NCBI RefSeq assembly: GCF_012955605.1
Contig: NZ_CP052135.1
Span: forward strand, 610,001-674,000
From: Bacillus fonticola
GTDB taxonomy: Bacteria; Bacillota; Bacilli; Bacillales; JC228
DNA: 64,000 nt
Direction: 5' to 3'
Part shown: positions 44,819-54,039 of the stretch, piece after piece
How positions within the stretch are numbered: position 1 is the stretch's first letter
Layout of the letters: each line of letters starts with the position of its first letter
Made by a program: the position numbers and the translations under genes
Notes under the pieces: generated by a model
Database searches by the model: none
Told to the model about the DNA's origin: nothing
The model's input: only the letters and a program-made list of their open reading frames with translations

Positions 44819-45997
44819 ATGAAGGACGAGATCAGACAGCATATCAGCCAAATCGAACAACAACTATGGAACATTAGCGACGACCTGTATGCACACCCCG
44901 AACTAGGCGACCAAGAGTTCCGTTCAATGGAGAAATTAGTAGACCTCTTAAAAGCGCACAGCTTTGACGTGGAGGAAGGGATCGTAGGCAGACCAACTGC
45001 GTTCAAAGCAGTTTACGATAGCGGGAAAGAAGGCCCCACGATTGCTTATTTGTCAGAGTACGATGCTTTGCCTGGTGTCGGGCATGGCTGTGGACATAAT
45101 CTGATTGGAACGATGGGCGCAGGAGCTGGCGTTTTATTAAGCAAAGTGGTAAGCGAAACGGGCGGAAAAGTCGTTGTTTTAGGAACACCTGCTGAAGAGA
45201 CGAACGGGGCTAAAGTTCCGATGGCAGAACAGGGGATTTTTGATGACATTGACGTGGCAATGATGGTGCACCCGTCAGGCGAATCTGTGGAAAGTGGTGA
45301 AGCGCTCGCTATGGACGCGATCCAATTCACGTTTACTGGCAAACCAAGCCATGCTGCCGCTGCCCCTGAAGAGGGAATAAATGCTCTAGATGCTGTCATC
45401 CAGCTATTCAACGGAGTCAATGCCCTTCGCCAACATGTGAAATCGGATGTGCGAATCCACGGGATCATTTCAGAAGGTGGCGTGGCAGCCAACGTCGTTC
45501 CAGAGAGAGCAGTTGCACAGTTTTACGTGCGAGCAAAAGATCGAAACTATTTGGACGAGGTCGTAGCAAAAGTCAAAAACATTGCAGAAGGGGCCTGCCT
45601 CATCACGGGAGCTACGCTGGAGATCGAAAACTACGAACTCAGCTATGACAACATGATCACAAACCAAACCTTATCGAAGCTGTTTACAAATAATTTGCTA
45701 TCCACAGGCGTCAAGCAAGTTCATAAAGCAAAATCCGGATCAGGCTCCATCGACATGGGCAACGTCAGCCAAGTCGTCCCTGCCATCCATCCATATATCG
45801 GACTCGACTCACCAGGACTCGTCGCCCACACAAAGGAATTTGCGGATAGAACGGTGACGGATGTGGGACATCATAGTTTATCCCAAGGAGCACTCGCACT
45901 AGCTTTGACGGGGTATGATTTGTTGACGGATAAAGTGGTGTTTGCGGAGATGGTGCGGGAGTTTCGAGAGCGTAAGGGGGAGGTTGTTGAGGCTTAA
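44819..45997 (+). CDS. M20-family amidohydrolase (AbgB-like)
   Basis: 392 residues. Di-metal amidohydrolase: DLYAHPELGDQEFRSME, GHGCGHNLIGTMGAGAG, GTPAEETNGAKVPM, VHPSGES and the His in GKPSHAAAAPEEGINALDAV. Similar to the p-aminobenzoyl-glutamate hydrolase subunit and other acyl-amino acid hydrolases. GAGGAGAATG lies before the ATG. Not closely similar to the M20D enzyme at 32.2 kb. Confidence 0.9.
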   Translation: MKDEIRQHISQIEQQLWNISDDLYAHPELGDQEFRSMEKLVDLLKAHSFDVEEGIVGRPTAFKAVYDSGKEGPTIAYLSEYDALPGVGHGCGHNLIGTMGAGAGVLLSKVVSETGGKVVVLGTPAEETNGAKVPMAEQGIFDDIDVAMMVHPSGESVESGEALAMDAIQFTFTGKPSHAAAAPEEGINALDAVIQLFNGVNALRQHVKSDVRIHGIISEGGVAANVVPERAVAQFYVRAKDRNYLDEVVAKVKNIAEGACLITGATLEIENYELSYDNMITNQTLSKLFTNNLLSTGVKQVHKAKSGSGSIDMGNVSQVVPAIHPYIGLDSPGLVAHTKEFADRTVTDVGHHSLSQGALALALTGYDLLTDKVVFAEMVREFRERKGEVVEA

Positions 45998-46045
45998 GCT
46001 TCTGCAGTAATCTTGACAAAATAAAAGCATAGTTTATTCCAAATG

Positions 46046-46070
46046 GTGCTTCTGTGAGGCACTTTTTTTG
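46046..46070 (+). terminator. Terminator of the M20 gene
   Basis: GTGCTTC pairs with GAGGCAC, loop TGT, then seven T. Confidence 0.8.
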
Positions 46071-46214
46071 TTTTTACAAGCCACGGGCGCAATGAATAAA
46101 CGGTGTGATAGAATAGGTACAAAGTTGGAAAAGTGGATGTAGAAAAACTTAAGTAGGAAAATTATTCACACATGGACCTAATTTGAGCAAGTCTTCCAGT
46201 GGAGGTGAAAGGAA

Positions 46215-48161
46215 ATGATCGTTTATGAGGCGACAAAATCCGAATTTTTAAGTGATGTCTTTGATGACGAACTTGTACAAAACATTTGTAGTAACTATAA
46301 CGCCAAAATTGGCCGTATTAATGAGCGGGAAATTCGATCGTGGGATAACTCAATGCAGTATATGTATCGAGTTTTGAACGATACTGAAATACCGAATGAT
46401 GCAGGTATTGCTATAGAGTATAAGATTCCTCACAATTCAAAAAGAGTAGATTTCCTTATTACAGGCAGGGATGATGCTGATGATTCTGTTGTCATCGTTG
46501 AGTTAAAACAATGGGGAAGTATTGAAAAGGTAGAGGGGAAAGAGGCCATTGTTAAGACGGCAATGGGAGGACGTGGATTAGTAGAAACGACTCACCCCTC
46601 CTATCAAGCATGGTCTTATGCAACATTAATAAAAGATTATAACGAAAATGCTCAAGATGAGAACATTCAGTTGTATCCGTGTGCCTACCTACACAACTAT
46701 ATTGATTTAGGAGAACAGGACCCTCTTGTAGATCCTATATACAAATACTATACGGATCAAGCTCCTGTGTTTGTAAAAGGCGATGCGGGTAATTTACGTA
46801 GCTTTATAAAGCGGTACATAAAGTATGGCGATCAAAAAGAAAACTTATATAAAATTGAAAAGGGTCGAATTCGTCCATCTAAATCCCTTCAAGACTCGCT
46901 AAATAAGATGCTACAAGGGAATCAAGAATTTATTATGATTGACGAGCAGAAAGTTGTGTTTGAGACAGCTCTTCAACTTGCAAGTGAAGCCTTAAGGACG
47001 AACGTAAAACAAGTGTTAGTGGTTGAAGGTGGTCCAGGAACCGGCAAGTCAGTGTTAGCGATTAATCTGTTGGTAGAATTAACAAGCCGAAATTTAGTCT
47101 GCCAATACGTCACAAAAAATGCAGCCCCAAGAAACATTTATACAACAAAGTTAAAAAAAGATTATCGAAAAGGACATATCGACAACTTATTCAAGGGCTC
47201 AGGAAGCTACATAAATGCACTAGAAAATGAATTTGATACTCTTATTATTGATGAAGCACACCGTCTAAATGAAAAATCAGGCATGTTTCAACACCTTGGC
47301 GAAAACCAAACAAAAGAGATCATCAATGCTTCTAAGCTTGCCATCTTTTTTATTGATGAACGTCAAAGGGTCACCCTTAAAGATACTGGTAGTTTGGGAG
47401 CAATTCAACATTTTGCAAAAAAACATGATGCAAATATAACTAGCTTGAAGCTAGAATCACAGTTTCGGTGTAATGGTTCAGACGGTTATTTGGCCTGGAT
47501 TGATGATGTACTACAAATTCGTGAAACGGCAAATTTCAATAGTATGACAAGTAACTATGATTTTCGGATTTTCTCAGACCCAAATGAATTATATAAAGAG
47601 ATTCAACAGGTTAACCAATTGAACAACAAATCACGATTGGTTGCTGGTTATTGTTGGAATTGGATCAAAGATGGAAAAAACAAAACGAATGTCCACGATA
47701 TTGAAATTCCTGAATTTCATTTTTCTATGAGTTGGAATCTAGCCAATTCTGGTACATGGGCGATCGATGAAGAATCCGTTCAAGAAATCGGGTGTATCCA
47801 TACATGTCAAGGATTAGAGTTTGATTATGTAGGAGTCATAATTGGGGACGATCTAATTTGTAGAGATGGAAAAGTACAAACAGACCACACAAAAAGAGCG
47901 AAGACCGACTCATCACTTAGGGGCTTAAAGAAAATGCTAAAAGAGAAGCCGGAAGAAGCAAATCAACTTTCAGATGAGATTATTCGAAACACATACAGAA
48001 CGCTAATGACACGAGGACAAAAGGGTTGCTTTATTTATTGTACAGATAAGCAATTAGAACATTACTTTCGAGACCGTCTGCACAAGGTTGAGTACACATA
48101 TAGCGAGAATGAGTTCTTTAAACCATTATCGCTAGTTGCTGAGAAGAAAGAAGATTATTAA
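46215..48161 (+). CDS. Nuclease-helicase protein, DUF2075 family
   Basis: 648 residues. The N-terminal 200 have a restriction-type core: VDFLITG with Asp and VIVELKQW with Glu-x-Lys. The rest is the DUF2075 superfamily-1 helicase-like ATPase: Walker A VVEGGPGTGKSVL near residue 275, Walker B LIIDEAHRL, LESQFRCNGSDGYLAWIDDV, HTCQGLEFDYVGVIIGDD and RTLMTRGQKGCFIYC. Likely acts on nucleic acids; such proteins occur in defence islands. GGAGGTGAAAGG lies 7 bp before the ATG. The HsdR::DUF262 remnant follows directly. Confidence 0.88.
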   Translation: MIVYEATKSEFLSDVFDDELVQNICSNYNAKIGRINEREIRSWDNSMQYMYRVLNDTEIPNDAGIAIEYKIPHNSKRVDFLITGRDDADDSVVIVELKQWGSIEKVEGKEAIVKTAMGGRGLVETTHPSYQAWSYATLIKDYNENAQDENIQLYPCAYLHNYIDLGEQDPLVDPIYKYYTDQAPVFVKGDAGNLRSFIKRYIKYGDQKENLYKIEKGRIRPSKSLQDSLNKMLQGNQEFIMIDEQKVVFETALQLASEALRTNVKQVLVVEGGPGTGKSVLAINLLVELTSRNLVCQYVTKNAAPRNIYTTKLKKDYRKGHIDNLFKGSGSYINALENEFDTLIIDEAHRLNEKSGMFQHLGENQTKEIINASKLAIFFIDERQRVTLKDTGSLGAIQHFAKKHDANITSLKLESQFRCNGSDGYLAWIDDVLQIRETANFNSMTSNYDFRIFSDPNELYKEIQQVNQLNNKSRLVAGYCWNWIKDGKNKTNVHDIEIPEFHFSMSWNLANSGTWAIDEESVQEIGCIHTCQGLEFDYVGVIIGDDLICRDGKVQTDHTKRAKTDSSLRGLKKMLKEKPEEANQLSDEIIRNTYRTLMTRGQKGCFIYCTDKQLEHYFRDRLHKVEYTYSENEFFKPLSLVAEKKEDY

Positions 48162-48162
48162 A

Positions 48163-49127
48163 CACGAACTTAGCGAAGAAACCGGCATGATCAAAGAAGA
48201 GGTAGCTTTTTACGACGCTCTCGCCTCCCACGAAACAGCCGAAGAAGTGAAGTGATGGGTGACGACATTCTAAAAGCCATTGCCCACGAACTATCCAAAT
48301 CGATCAAAGCCAACATGAGTGTCGACTGGAATTTGCGTGAATCGGCACGAGCGAAAATGCGGATTACGGTGCGGAGACTGCTGAAAAAGTACGGGTATCC
48401 ACCAGATTTGCAAAAGATGGCGGTGGAGACAGTGGTGAAACAGGCGGAGTTGATGGCTGGGGGGATGGATCCGGACAAACCTTCTAATGACATGAAACAT
48501 TATTTAGATGACTTTTTCTGGCGTGTTTCATTATCGGAGCGGTATTCGTCAAGTGTTGAAACAAAACTGGCACAGGATAAAAAACGGGTAGATCAGATCT
48601 TAAATAACCAACTTCCGAAATACGACCTCCACATTGATTACAGTAAAGAAACGATTATTGAAAAAGGATGGTTCAGTGCCAATCGAAGCTTTATAAAAGC
48701 GATCCTTTGCTTAATGGCTTATCAACAACCGAAGTCTTTCAATGACAATTCGATCGTTTTGATGAGTAACGATTGGTTAAAACAGGCAAACAGTAGAAAC
48801 TATCATCACTTTTTCCCACGTGCATACTTGAAGAAAAAGGGAGAAGACGAATTCTATATTAATCACATCGTGAACATTACCATCGTCGATGATTTCTTGA
48901 ACAAAAGAATCATTAAAGCTAAGGCTCCATCACATTATATGAAGATGTTCGAGCAGGAAAATTTAAATTTAGAAGAGACGATGAAGACGCATTTGATTGA
49001 TGACCTCGAAGCGTATGGCATTTGGGATGACGATTATGAGCTGTTTTTTGATCATCGAGCTAACAGAATCAGTGATGAGATTGCGAAGCGAGTAATCGTT
49101 CAACCTGTGTCGGTTCAGAAGCTTTAA
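48163..49127 (+). pseudogene. Chimeric remnant: HsdR C-terminus joined to DUF262/DUF1524 C-terminus
   Basis: Part 1 (48163-48251) reads HELSEETGMIKEEVAFYDAL, and after a shift part 2 reads GDDILKAIAHELSKSIKANM and RLLKKYGYPPDLQKMAVETV: the C-terminal end of a type I restriction HsdR subunit. A 5-bp duplication (AAGTG) at about 48247 causes the shift. From about residue 75 the frame becomes the C-terminal domain of a DUF262-type (GmrSD) restriction protein with HHFFPRAYLKKKG and NHIVNITIVDDFLNKR, a His-rich nuclease motif. From 48252 the frame is open for 291 codons, so a hybrid protein could still be made. Confidence 0.75.
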
Positions 49128-49178
49128 ACTGAGAGAATAGATTTCGGTGTAGGACCAGACCGATTGTATGCAAAAAGC

Positions 49179-49228
49179 TTGACCAGAATGTATGTTCGGT
49201 GTATAGTGCATATATCGAACGTATATTC
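49179..49228 (+). promoter_or_regulatory. Promoter of Rpn gene A with two LexA-like boxes
   Basis: TTGACC (49179-49184), 17 bp, TATAGT (49202-49207). Box 1 GAATGTATGTTC (49186-49197) fills the spacer; box 2 GAACGTATATTC (49217-49228) follows the -10. Starts are 31 bp apart. Each differs from GAAC-N4-GTTC by one base. AGGAGG of the gene lies 5 bp after box 2. Confidence 0.75.
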
Positions 49229-49244
49229 TGCCAGGAGGTATCAA

Positions 49245-50102
49245 ATGTCTAACGAGAAAATTGACCACGACCGGCTGTTTAAGGAACTACTTTCGACTTT
49301 TTTTGAAGAATTTATCCTATTATTATTCCCGCATGCGCATGAACATCTGGAGTTTTCCAATCTACGTTTTTTATCAGAAGAACTGTATTCAGATGTGACA
49401 ACGGGTGAAAAATACCGGGTAGACCTACTCGTCGAAACAAAAATGAGAGGAGAAACCGGTCTCGTTATCGTCCACGTCGAACCTCAAAGCTACGTTCAGA
49501 AGGCATTCAATGAACGGATGTTTATCTACTACAGCAATCTGTATCAAAAATACCGCACCCAGATCCTACCTATTGCCATGTTCACCTATGACACACCTCG
49601 AAGTGAATCCAACACGTTTTCTATACAGTTTCCATTTGCAGACATCTTACAATTTCAGTATCAAATAGTCGAGTTTAAAAAGCACCATTGGAGAGATTAT
49701 GTTCGACATGACAATCCCGTCGCAGCGGCCCTTATAAGTAAAATGGGGTATACTGATGGTGAACGAATCGAAATGAAAAAGGAATTTCTAAGAATGCTGA
49801 TCAGATTGGAACTCGATCCAGCGAGAATGTCACTTGTCACCGGTTTCTTTGAGACCTACGTCCAGCTGGATGAAACAGAAGAACAACAGCTAAAAGAAGA
49901 GGTGAGTGCATTGAATCCAAAGGAAGGAGAAAAAATCATGGAGGTTATGACTTCTTACGAAAGAAGAGGACGTGAAGAAGGGGTACGAGAAGGAAAAATC
50001 AAGGTCGCTAAGAATTTACTAGAAAAGCAAATGGATGAATCCTTTATTAGGGAAGTTACAGGACTAACTAAAGAGGAGATTCGGGGACTTAAGAACGAGT
50101 AA
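49245..50102 (+). CDS. Rpn family recombination-promoting nuclease/transposase-like, copy A
   Basis: 285 residues. N-terminal PD-(D/E)XK nuclease: FKELLSTFFEEFILLLFPHA, then RVDLLVETKMRG with the Asp and Glu-x-Lys, VIVHVEPQSYVQKAFNERMF and YSNLYQKYRTQILPIAMFTY. The C-terminal third is charged and helical (GREEGVREGKIKVAKNLLEK). Rpn proteins cleave DNA and raise RecA-independent recombination. ATG 49245 follows AGGAGG. The promoter has two LexA-like boxes. Nearly identical to copy B. Confidence 0.88.
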   Translation: MSNEKIDHDRLFKELLSTFFEEFILLLFPHAHEHLEFSNLRFLSEELYSDVTTGEKYRVDLLVETKMRGETGLVIVHVEPQSYVQKAFNERMFIYYSNLYQKYRTQILPIAMFTYDTPRSESNTFSIQFPFADILQFQYQIVEFKKHHWRDYVRHDNPVAAALISKMGYTDGERIEMKKEFLRMLIRLELDPARMSLVTGFFETYVQLDETEEQQLKEEVSALNPKEGEKIMEVMTSYERRGREEGVREGKIKVAKNLLEKQMDESFIREVTGLTKEEIRGLKNE

Positions 50103-50211
50103 AGATACCTAGTGACGACATCCTAAAAGCGTCCGTAGCACTCTAAAGGAAAAGACTGTATATTGCTCTAAAAAAGTGTTGAAGTATAAAACGGAAGAAA
50201 AGGGTGATGGA

Positions 50212-50778
50212 ATGAACTATTACCGAAATGACTCTATTTCAGTAGACGAGTTCTTTCAAATTCGCGAAAATAGCGATGCGTTACTTGAATATATTGACGG
50301 ATTTGTTTATATGTCACCTTCACCATCGACGCAACATCAACGCATATCGAATCGTCTTGAAACAAAATTTAAAATGTTTCTTGAAGGAAAGTCGTGCGAG
50401 TTATTTCACGCACCTTATGACATAGAACTAAAAAATGGTGAAATAGAAGGTACGAAGATTGTCATCCCAGACATTAGCATTATTTGTGACAAAACTGGTT
50501 TTACAGATGCTAGATATGTTGGCGTTCCCAACCTAATCGTTGAAATTTTAAGCCCTTCCAACCAATCTCACGATGTTATTACGAAGTTAAATATCTATAT
50601 GAATTACGGTGTGAAGGAGTATTGGATTGTCAATCCGATGCTGAACACGATCACTGTATATACACTAAATGTTGACAAAATGTATGAACAACACGATATG
50701 AAGACAGAAACAGGGGAAATTACCTCTCGACTTCTATTGGGTTTTCGTGTTGATTTAAAATACGTGTTTATGAAATAA
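50212..50778 (+). CDS. Uma2 family endonuclease-like protein (DUF820)
   Basis: 188 residues of the Uma2/DUF820 PD-(D/E)XK family: ENSDALLEYIDGFVYMSPSP, VIPDISIICDKTG with Asp, NLIVEILSPSNQSHDVITKL with Glu, and YGVKEYWIVNPMLNTI. Abundant in cyanobacteria; function poorly known. ATG 50212 follows AAAGGGTGATGG. It lies alone between the two Rpn copies, and copy B's promoter starts right after it. Confidence 0.85.
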   Translation: MNYYRNDSISVDEFFQIRENSDALLEYIDGFVYMSPSPSTQHQRISNRLETKFKMFLEGKSCELFHAPYDIELKNGEIEGTKIVIPDISIICDKTGFTDARYVGVPNLIVEILSPSNQSHDVITKLNIYMNYGVKEYWIVNPMLNTITVYTLNVDKMYEQHDMKTETGEITSRLLLGFRVDLKYVFMK

Positions 50779-50794
50779 GGTGACTGAAAAGGTC

Positions 50795-50844
50795 TTGATC
50801 AAAACATATGTTCGGTGTATAATAAACACACCAAACATACATTC
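50795..50844 (+). promoter_or_regulatory. Promoter of Rpn gene B with two LexA-like boxes
   Basis: TTGATC (50795-50800), 17 bp, TATAAT (50818-50823). Box 1 AAACATATGTTC (50802-50813) in the spacer, box 2 AAACATACATTC (50833-50844) after the -10, 31 bp apart as in copy A although the bases differ at several places, so the spacing has been kept while the sequence drifted. Confidence 0.75.
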
Positions 50845-50860
50845 TGTTAGGAGGTATCAA

Positions 50861-51724
50861 ATGTCTAACGAGAAAATTGACCACGACCGGCTGTTTAAGG
50901 AACTACTTTCAACATTTTTTGAAGAATTTATCCTATTATTTTTCCCGCATGCGCATGAACATCTGGAGTTTGCCAATCTACGTTTTTTATCAGAAGAACT
51001 GTATTCAGATGTGTCAACGGGTGAAAAATACCGGGTAGATCTACTCGTCGAAACAAAAATGAGAGGAGAAACCGGTCTCGTTATCGTCCACGTCGAACCT
51101 CAAAGCTACGTTCAGAAGGCATTCAATGAACGGATGTTTATCTACTACAGCAATCTGTATCAAAAATACCGCACCCAGATCCTACCTATTGCCATGTTCA
51201 CCGATGATACACCTCGAAGTGAATCCAACACGTTTTCTATACAGTTTCCATTTGCAGACATCTTACAATTTCAGTATCAAATAGTCGATCTAAAAAAGCA
51301 CCATTGGAGAGATTATGTTCGACATGACAATCCCGTCGCAGCGGCCCTTATGAGTAAAATGGGGTATACTGATGATGAACGAATCGAAATGAAAAAGGAA
51401 TTTCTAAGAATGCTGATCAGATTGGAACTCGATCCAGCGAGAATGTCACTTGTCACCGGTTTCTTTGAGACCTACGTCCAGCTGGATGAAACAGAAGAAC
51501 AACAGCTAAAAGAAGAGGTGAGTGCATTGAATCCAAAGGAAGGAGAAAAAATCATGGAGGTTATGACATCATATGAAAGAAGAGGGCGTGAAGAAGGACG
51601 AGAAGAAGGGGTACGAGAAGGAAAAATCAAGGTCGCTAAGAACTTACTAGAAAAGCAAATGGATGAATCGTTTATTGCTGAGGTAACTGGGCTATCTAAA
51701 AAGGAAATTCAAAAACTCCGCTGA
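50861..51724 (+). CDS. Rpn family recombination-promoting nuclease/transposase-like, copy B
   Basis: 287 residues, about 95% identical to copy A, with the same RVDLLVETKMRG core. Differences cluster at the C-terminus: an extra GREE repeat (RRGREEGREEGVREGKIK) and the ending LSKKEIQKLR instead of LTKEEIRGLKNE. The promoter and ribosome site are duplicated too, so the duplication unit is about 0.95 kb with the Uma2 gene in between. Confidence 0.88.
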   Translation: MSNEKIDHDRLFKELLSTFFEEFILLFFPHAHEHLEFANLRFLSEELYSDVSTGEKYRVDLLVETKMRGETGLVIVHVEPQSYVQKAFNERMFIYYSNLYQKYRTQILPIAMFTDDTPRSESNTFSIQFPFADILQFQYQIVDLKKHHWRDYVRHDNPVAAALMSKMGYTDDERIEMKKEFLRMLIRLELDPARMSLVTGFFETYVQLDETEEQQLKEEVSALNPKEGEKIMEVMTSYERRGREEGREEGVREGKIKVAKNLLEKQMDESFIAEVTGLSKKEIQKLR

Positions 51725-51837
51725 ACCCTGCTAAATACCTTGCTATGGAAGGCTATGAAGAATGCGCTAAAATTACGAAGTAACCATACTGCGGAATGAG
51801 ATGAGTCATATAAAGATTTCGACAAACAACCAACCGC

Positions 51838-52014
51838 GAATGGATAGCTAAAGGGCATGGCTCTCGACTCTTGGATCATATTTATGGGATTGCTCAAGAT
51901 CATCATATCAAACTCGTAGAACTGGGTGATTGGGTCGATAATGTGGTGGCAAAGAACTTTTATATGAAGCATTGGTTCACGAAATACCGAGAGTTTGTTT
52001 ATAAAAAATTATAG
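51838..52014 (+). pseudogene. GNAT acetyltransferase, C-terminal remnant
   Basis: Open end of 58 codons: EWIAKGHGSRLLDHIYGIAQ carries the GNAT acetyl-CoA loop (G/Q-x-x-G-x-G/A-like KGHGSRLL), then VELGDWVDNVVAKNFYMKHW. Upstream the frame is lost. It lies between Rpn copy B and an intact GNAT of another type. Confidence 0.65.
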
Positions 52015-52061
52015 AGTACAAGAAATGGAAGAAAGTCAAAACTAGTTGGAGGCAAAGCACC

Positions 52062-52862
52062 ATGCTATTTTCAACTCGCACATTCTACGAACACTACATA
52101 AAATCCCTTATCCAAACAAACATTGACTACATCACAACAAAGCAAAAGGTTGTCCCTGAGGCAAATGCAGCCTATTTATTAGAGGGTGAAGCAATTGCCG
52201 TCTTCGGTGGAAAAGTAGACTTTATGGACTGTGTGCTAGGACTCGGGACAACCCAACAGGTAACGCACAAACAAATGGAAAAATTAGAAGACTTCTATCA
52301 TTCCTGTAATGGCGTGCCTGCTGTCGAGGTCACACCTTTTGCAGATCCAACTTTGCTCGAAGTCATTCAGGAGCGAGGCTATGCGATGACAGAGACTGAG
52401 CAAGTGTGGGGACTGAATATGGAGAAGTGGATGGATACCGAGACAGACACTGCATCTGTCGCCCCTGTGCCAGTTAGGAGAATGGGTGAGTATATTGAAA
52501 GCTTTCAGAAAGGCTTCGGATTGGAAGGTGAGGGGCTGCAGTCGGCAAAGGAATATGTTACAACTATTTTTCACGCACCACATCACCACCCTCTTGCCAT
52601 CGAGCAAAATGGGAAATATGCTACGACGGGTCTGTTCCAAACGATGGATGACATTGCTTTCCTTTCAAGTACTTCGACCAAGCCAAAGTCCCGAGGAAAA
52701 GGATTTCAAACTACGATGCTTCAAGCACGTCTTCGGATGGCGAAGGAGGCTGGGTCACAAGTGGCAATCATTGAATCGGTAGCAGGCAGTGCCTCTGCAC
52801 GAAATATCGAACGAGCTAGGTTTCAAGTGCTGTATACTAAGATGAAGTGGGATAAGAAATAA
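52062..52862 (+). CDS. GNAT family N-acetyltransferase
   Basis: 266 residues. The acetyl-CoA site is in the C-terminal half: KPKSRGKGFQTTMLQARLRM, followed by IIESVAGSASARNIERARFQ. The N-terminal half is a degenerate GNAT-like domain. TTGGAGG lies 12 bp before the ATG. Substrate cannot be told. Confidence 0.82.
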   Translation: MLFSTRTFYEHYIKSLIQTNIDYITTKQKVVPEANAAYLLEGEAIAVFGGKVDFMDCVLGLGTTQQVTHKQMEKLEDFYHSCNGVPAVEVTPFADPTLLEVIQERGYAMTETEQVWGLNMEKWMDTETDTASVAPVPVRRMGEYIESFQKGFGLEGEGLQSAKEYVTTIFHAPHHHPLAIEQNGKYATTGLFQTMDDIAFLSSTSTKPKSRGKGFQTTMLQARLRMAKEAGSQVAIIESVAGSASARNIERARFQVLYTKMKWDKK

Positions 52863-52978
52863 GTAGCACGACTGTACGATAAGTCGATGCTTGGTCTCCA
52901 CTATTAAGTACTTGCATTCCCGCCCGTTACGGGCACAAATAGTGTTTAAGTAAGGTTCCCCATATACAGAATCCGGCC

Positions 52979-53863
52979 TCATTCATCCATTTTAAACGCA
53001 CTACAAATCGAACGAGTAAGTTCTATCACATTCTCAGAATTAGGGTTTTTTTTCCTTTGTAAAAGGTAAATCACTCGCTTCGGAATAGCTTCTTCTGTCA
53101 CAAGTGGAAGTCTCATTAATTCCCCATTTTGAATAAGTTTTTTTGCCACAGTTCCCGGTAGAAATCCAACGCCTTTGTTGCTGTGTAGAAATTTTAATAG
53201 CAATGAAACGTGGTCGACTTCAAGACTAAATGTAGCATGGTTTCCAAAGGTTTTCTGGATCCAATGAGTAAATGAGCCGCCCCAACTCAAATGGATATAC
53301 GGAAGAGCTTTTATATCGTCAGGTGTTAACGCGGTCGTGGGGATTTCAAATGTGGAAGGTGCGACTAACTCAAAAGTGTCTTCAATAATTGGGGTCAACT
53401 CTAAATTTGGATGATGCACGGGATAGAAAACAATGGCCACGTCAAGTAAGCCGTCCATCATTTTTCGAATGAGTATTTCCGAGTGTTCCGTAATCATTCG
53501 CAATGAAATGGCCGGACGTGTTTGCCTAAAGGCGTTCAAGGCATCAAAAAGCACATAATCCCATAATACGTGGGTGGTCCCAACAGTCAATTGGTCATGG
53601 AAGTTTTGTTCTAATTGTACGACTTTCATTCCTTCAGTTGATAATTCATAGATTCTCTCCGCATAAGGTAACAAACTCATCCCAGCCGGGGTTAAGCTTA
53701 CGTTACGTTTGTCCCTCGTAAACAATTCTTTGCCTAGCTGCTTTTCTAGCATTTTAATTCTTGCCGTAATGGTGGACTGCACCACATGTAGCGATTCCGC
53801 AGCCCGGGTAAAGCTTTTCGTATTCGCTACTACTAAAAACGTTTTGATTTGTTCCACGTCCAT
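52979..53863 (-). CDS. LysR family transcriptional regulator
   Basis: 294 residues. HTH at residues 1-60 (IKTFLVVANTKSFTRAAESL, then STITARIKMLEKQLG) and a periplasmic-binding-like effector domain. Divergent from the threonine-synthase-like gene with a 176-bp gap, the standard arrangement for LysR control of that gene and the symporter behind it. Effector unknown, probably an amino acid. Confidence 0.92.
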   Translation of the reverse strand: MDVEQIKTFLVVANTKSFTRAAESLHVVQSTITARIKMLEKQLGKELFTRDKRNVSLTPAGMSLLPYAERIYELSTEGMKVVQLEQNFHDQLTVGTTHVLWDYVLFDALNAFRQTRPAISLRMITEHSEILIRKMMDGLLDVAIVFYPVHHPNLELTPIIEDTFELVAPSTFEIPTTALTPDDIKALPYIHLSWGGSFTHWIQKTFGNHATFSLEVDHVSLLLKFLHSNKGVGFLPGTVAKKLIQNGELMRLPLVTEEAIPKRVIYLLQRKKNPNSENVIELTRSICSAFKMDE

Positions 53864-54039
53864 GTCGCTCCCTCTCCTTCACTGTGGGTCTTTGGATTGA
53901 TTGTAAGACACCCCTCTCTCCAAATTGTACGAAAACTAATCGACTAAATGAATGACTCCTATCAAAAACATTCATTTCACAAATCCATGGCCATCCCCTA
54001 AAATCAAATTATACCAAAAATTCAGAAAGGGGAAAGTGA

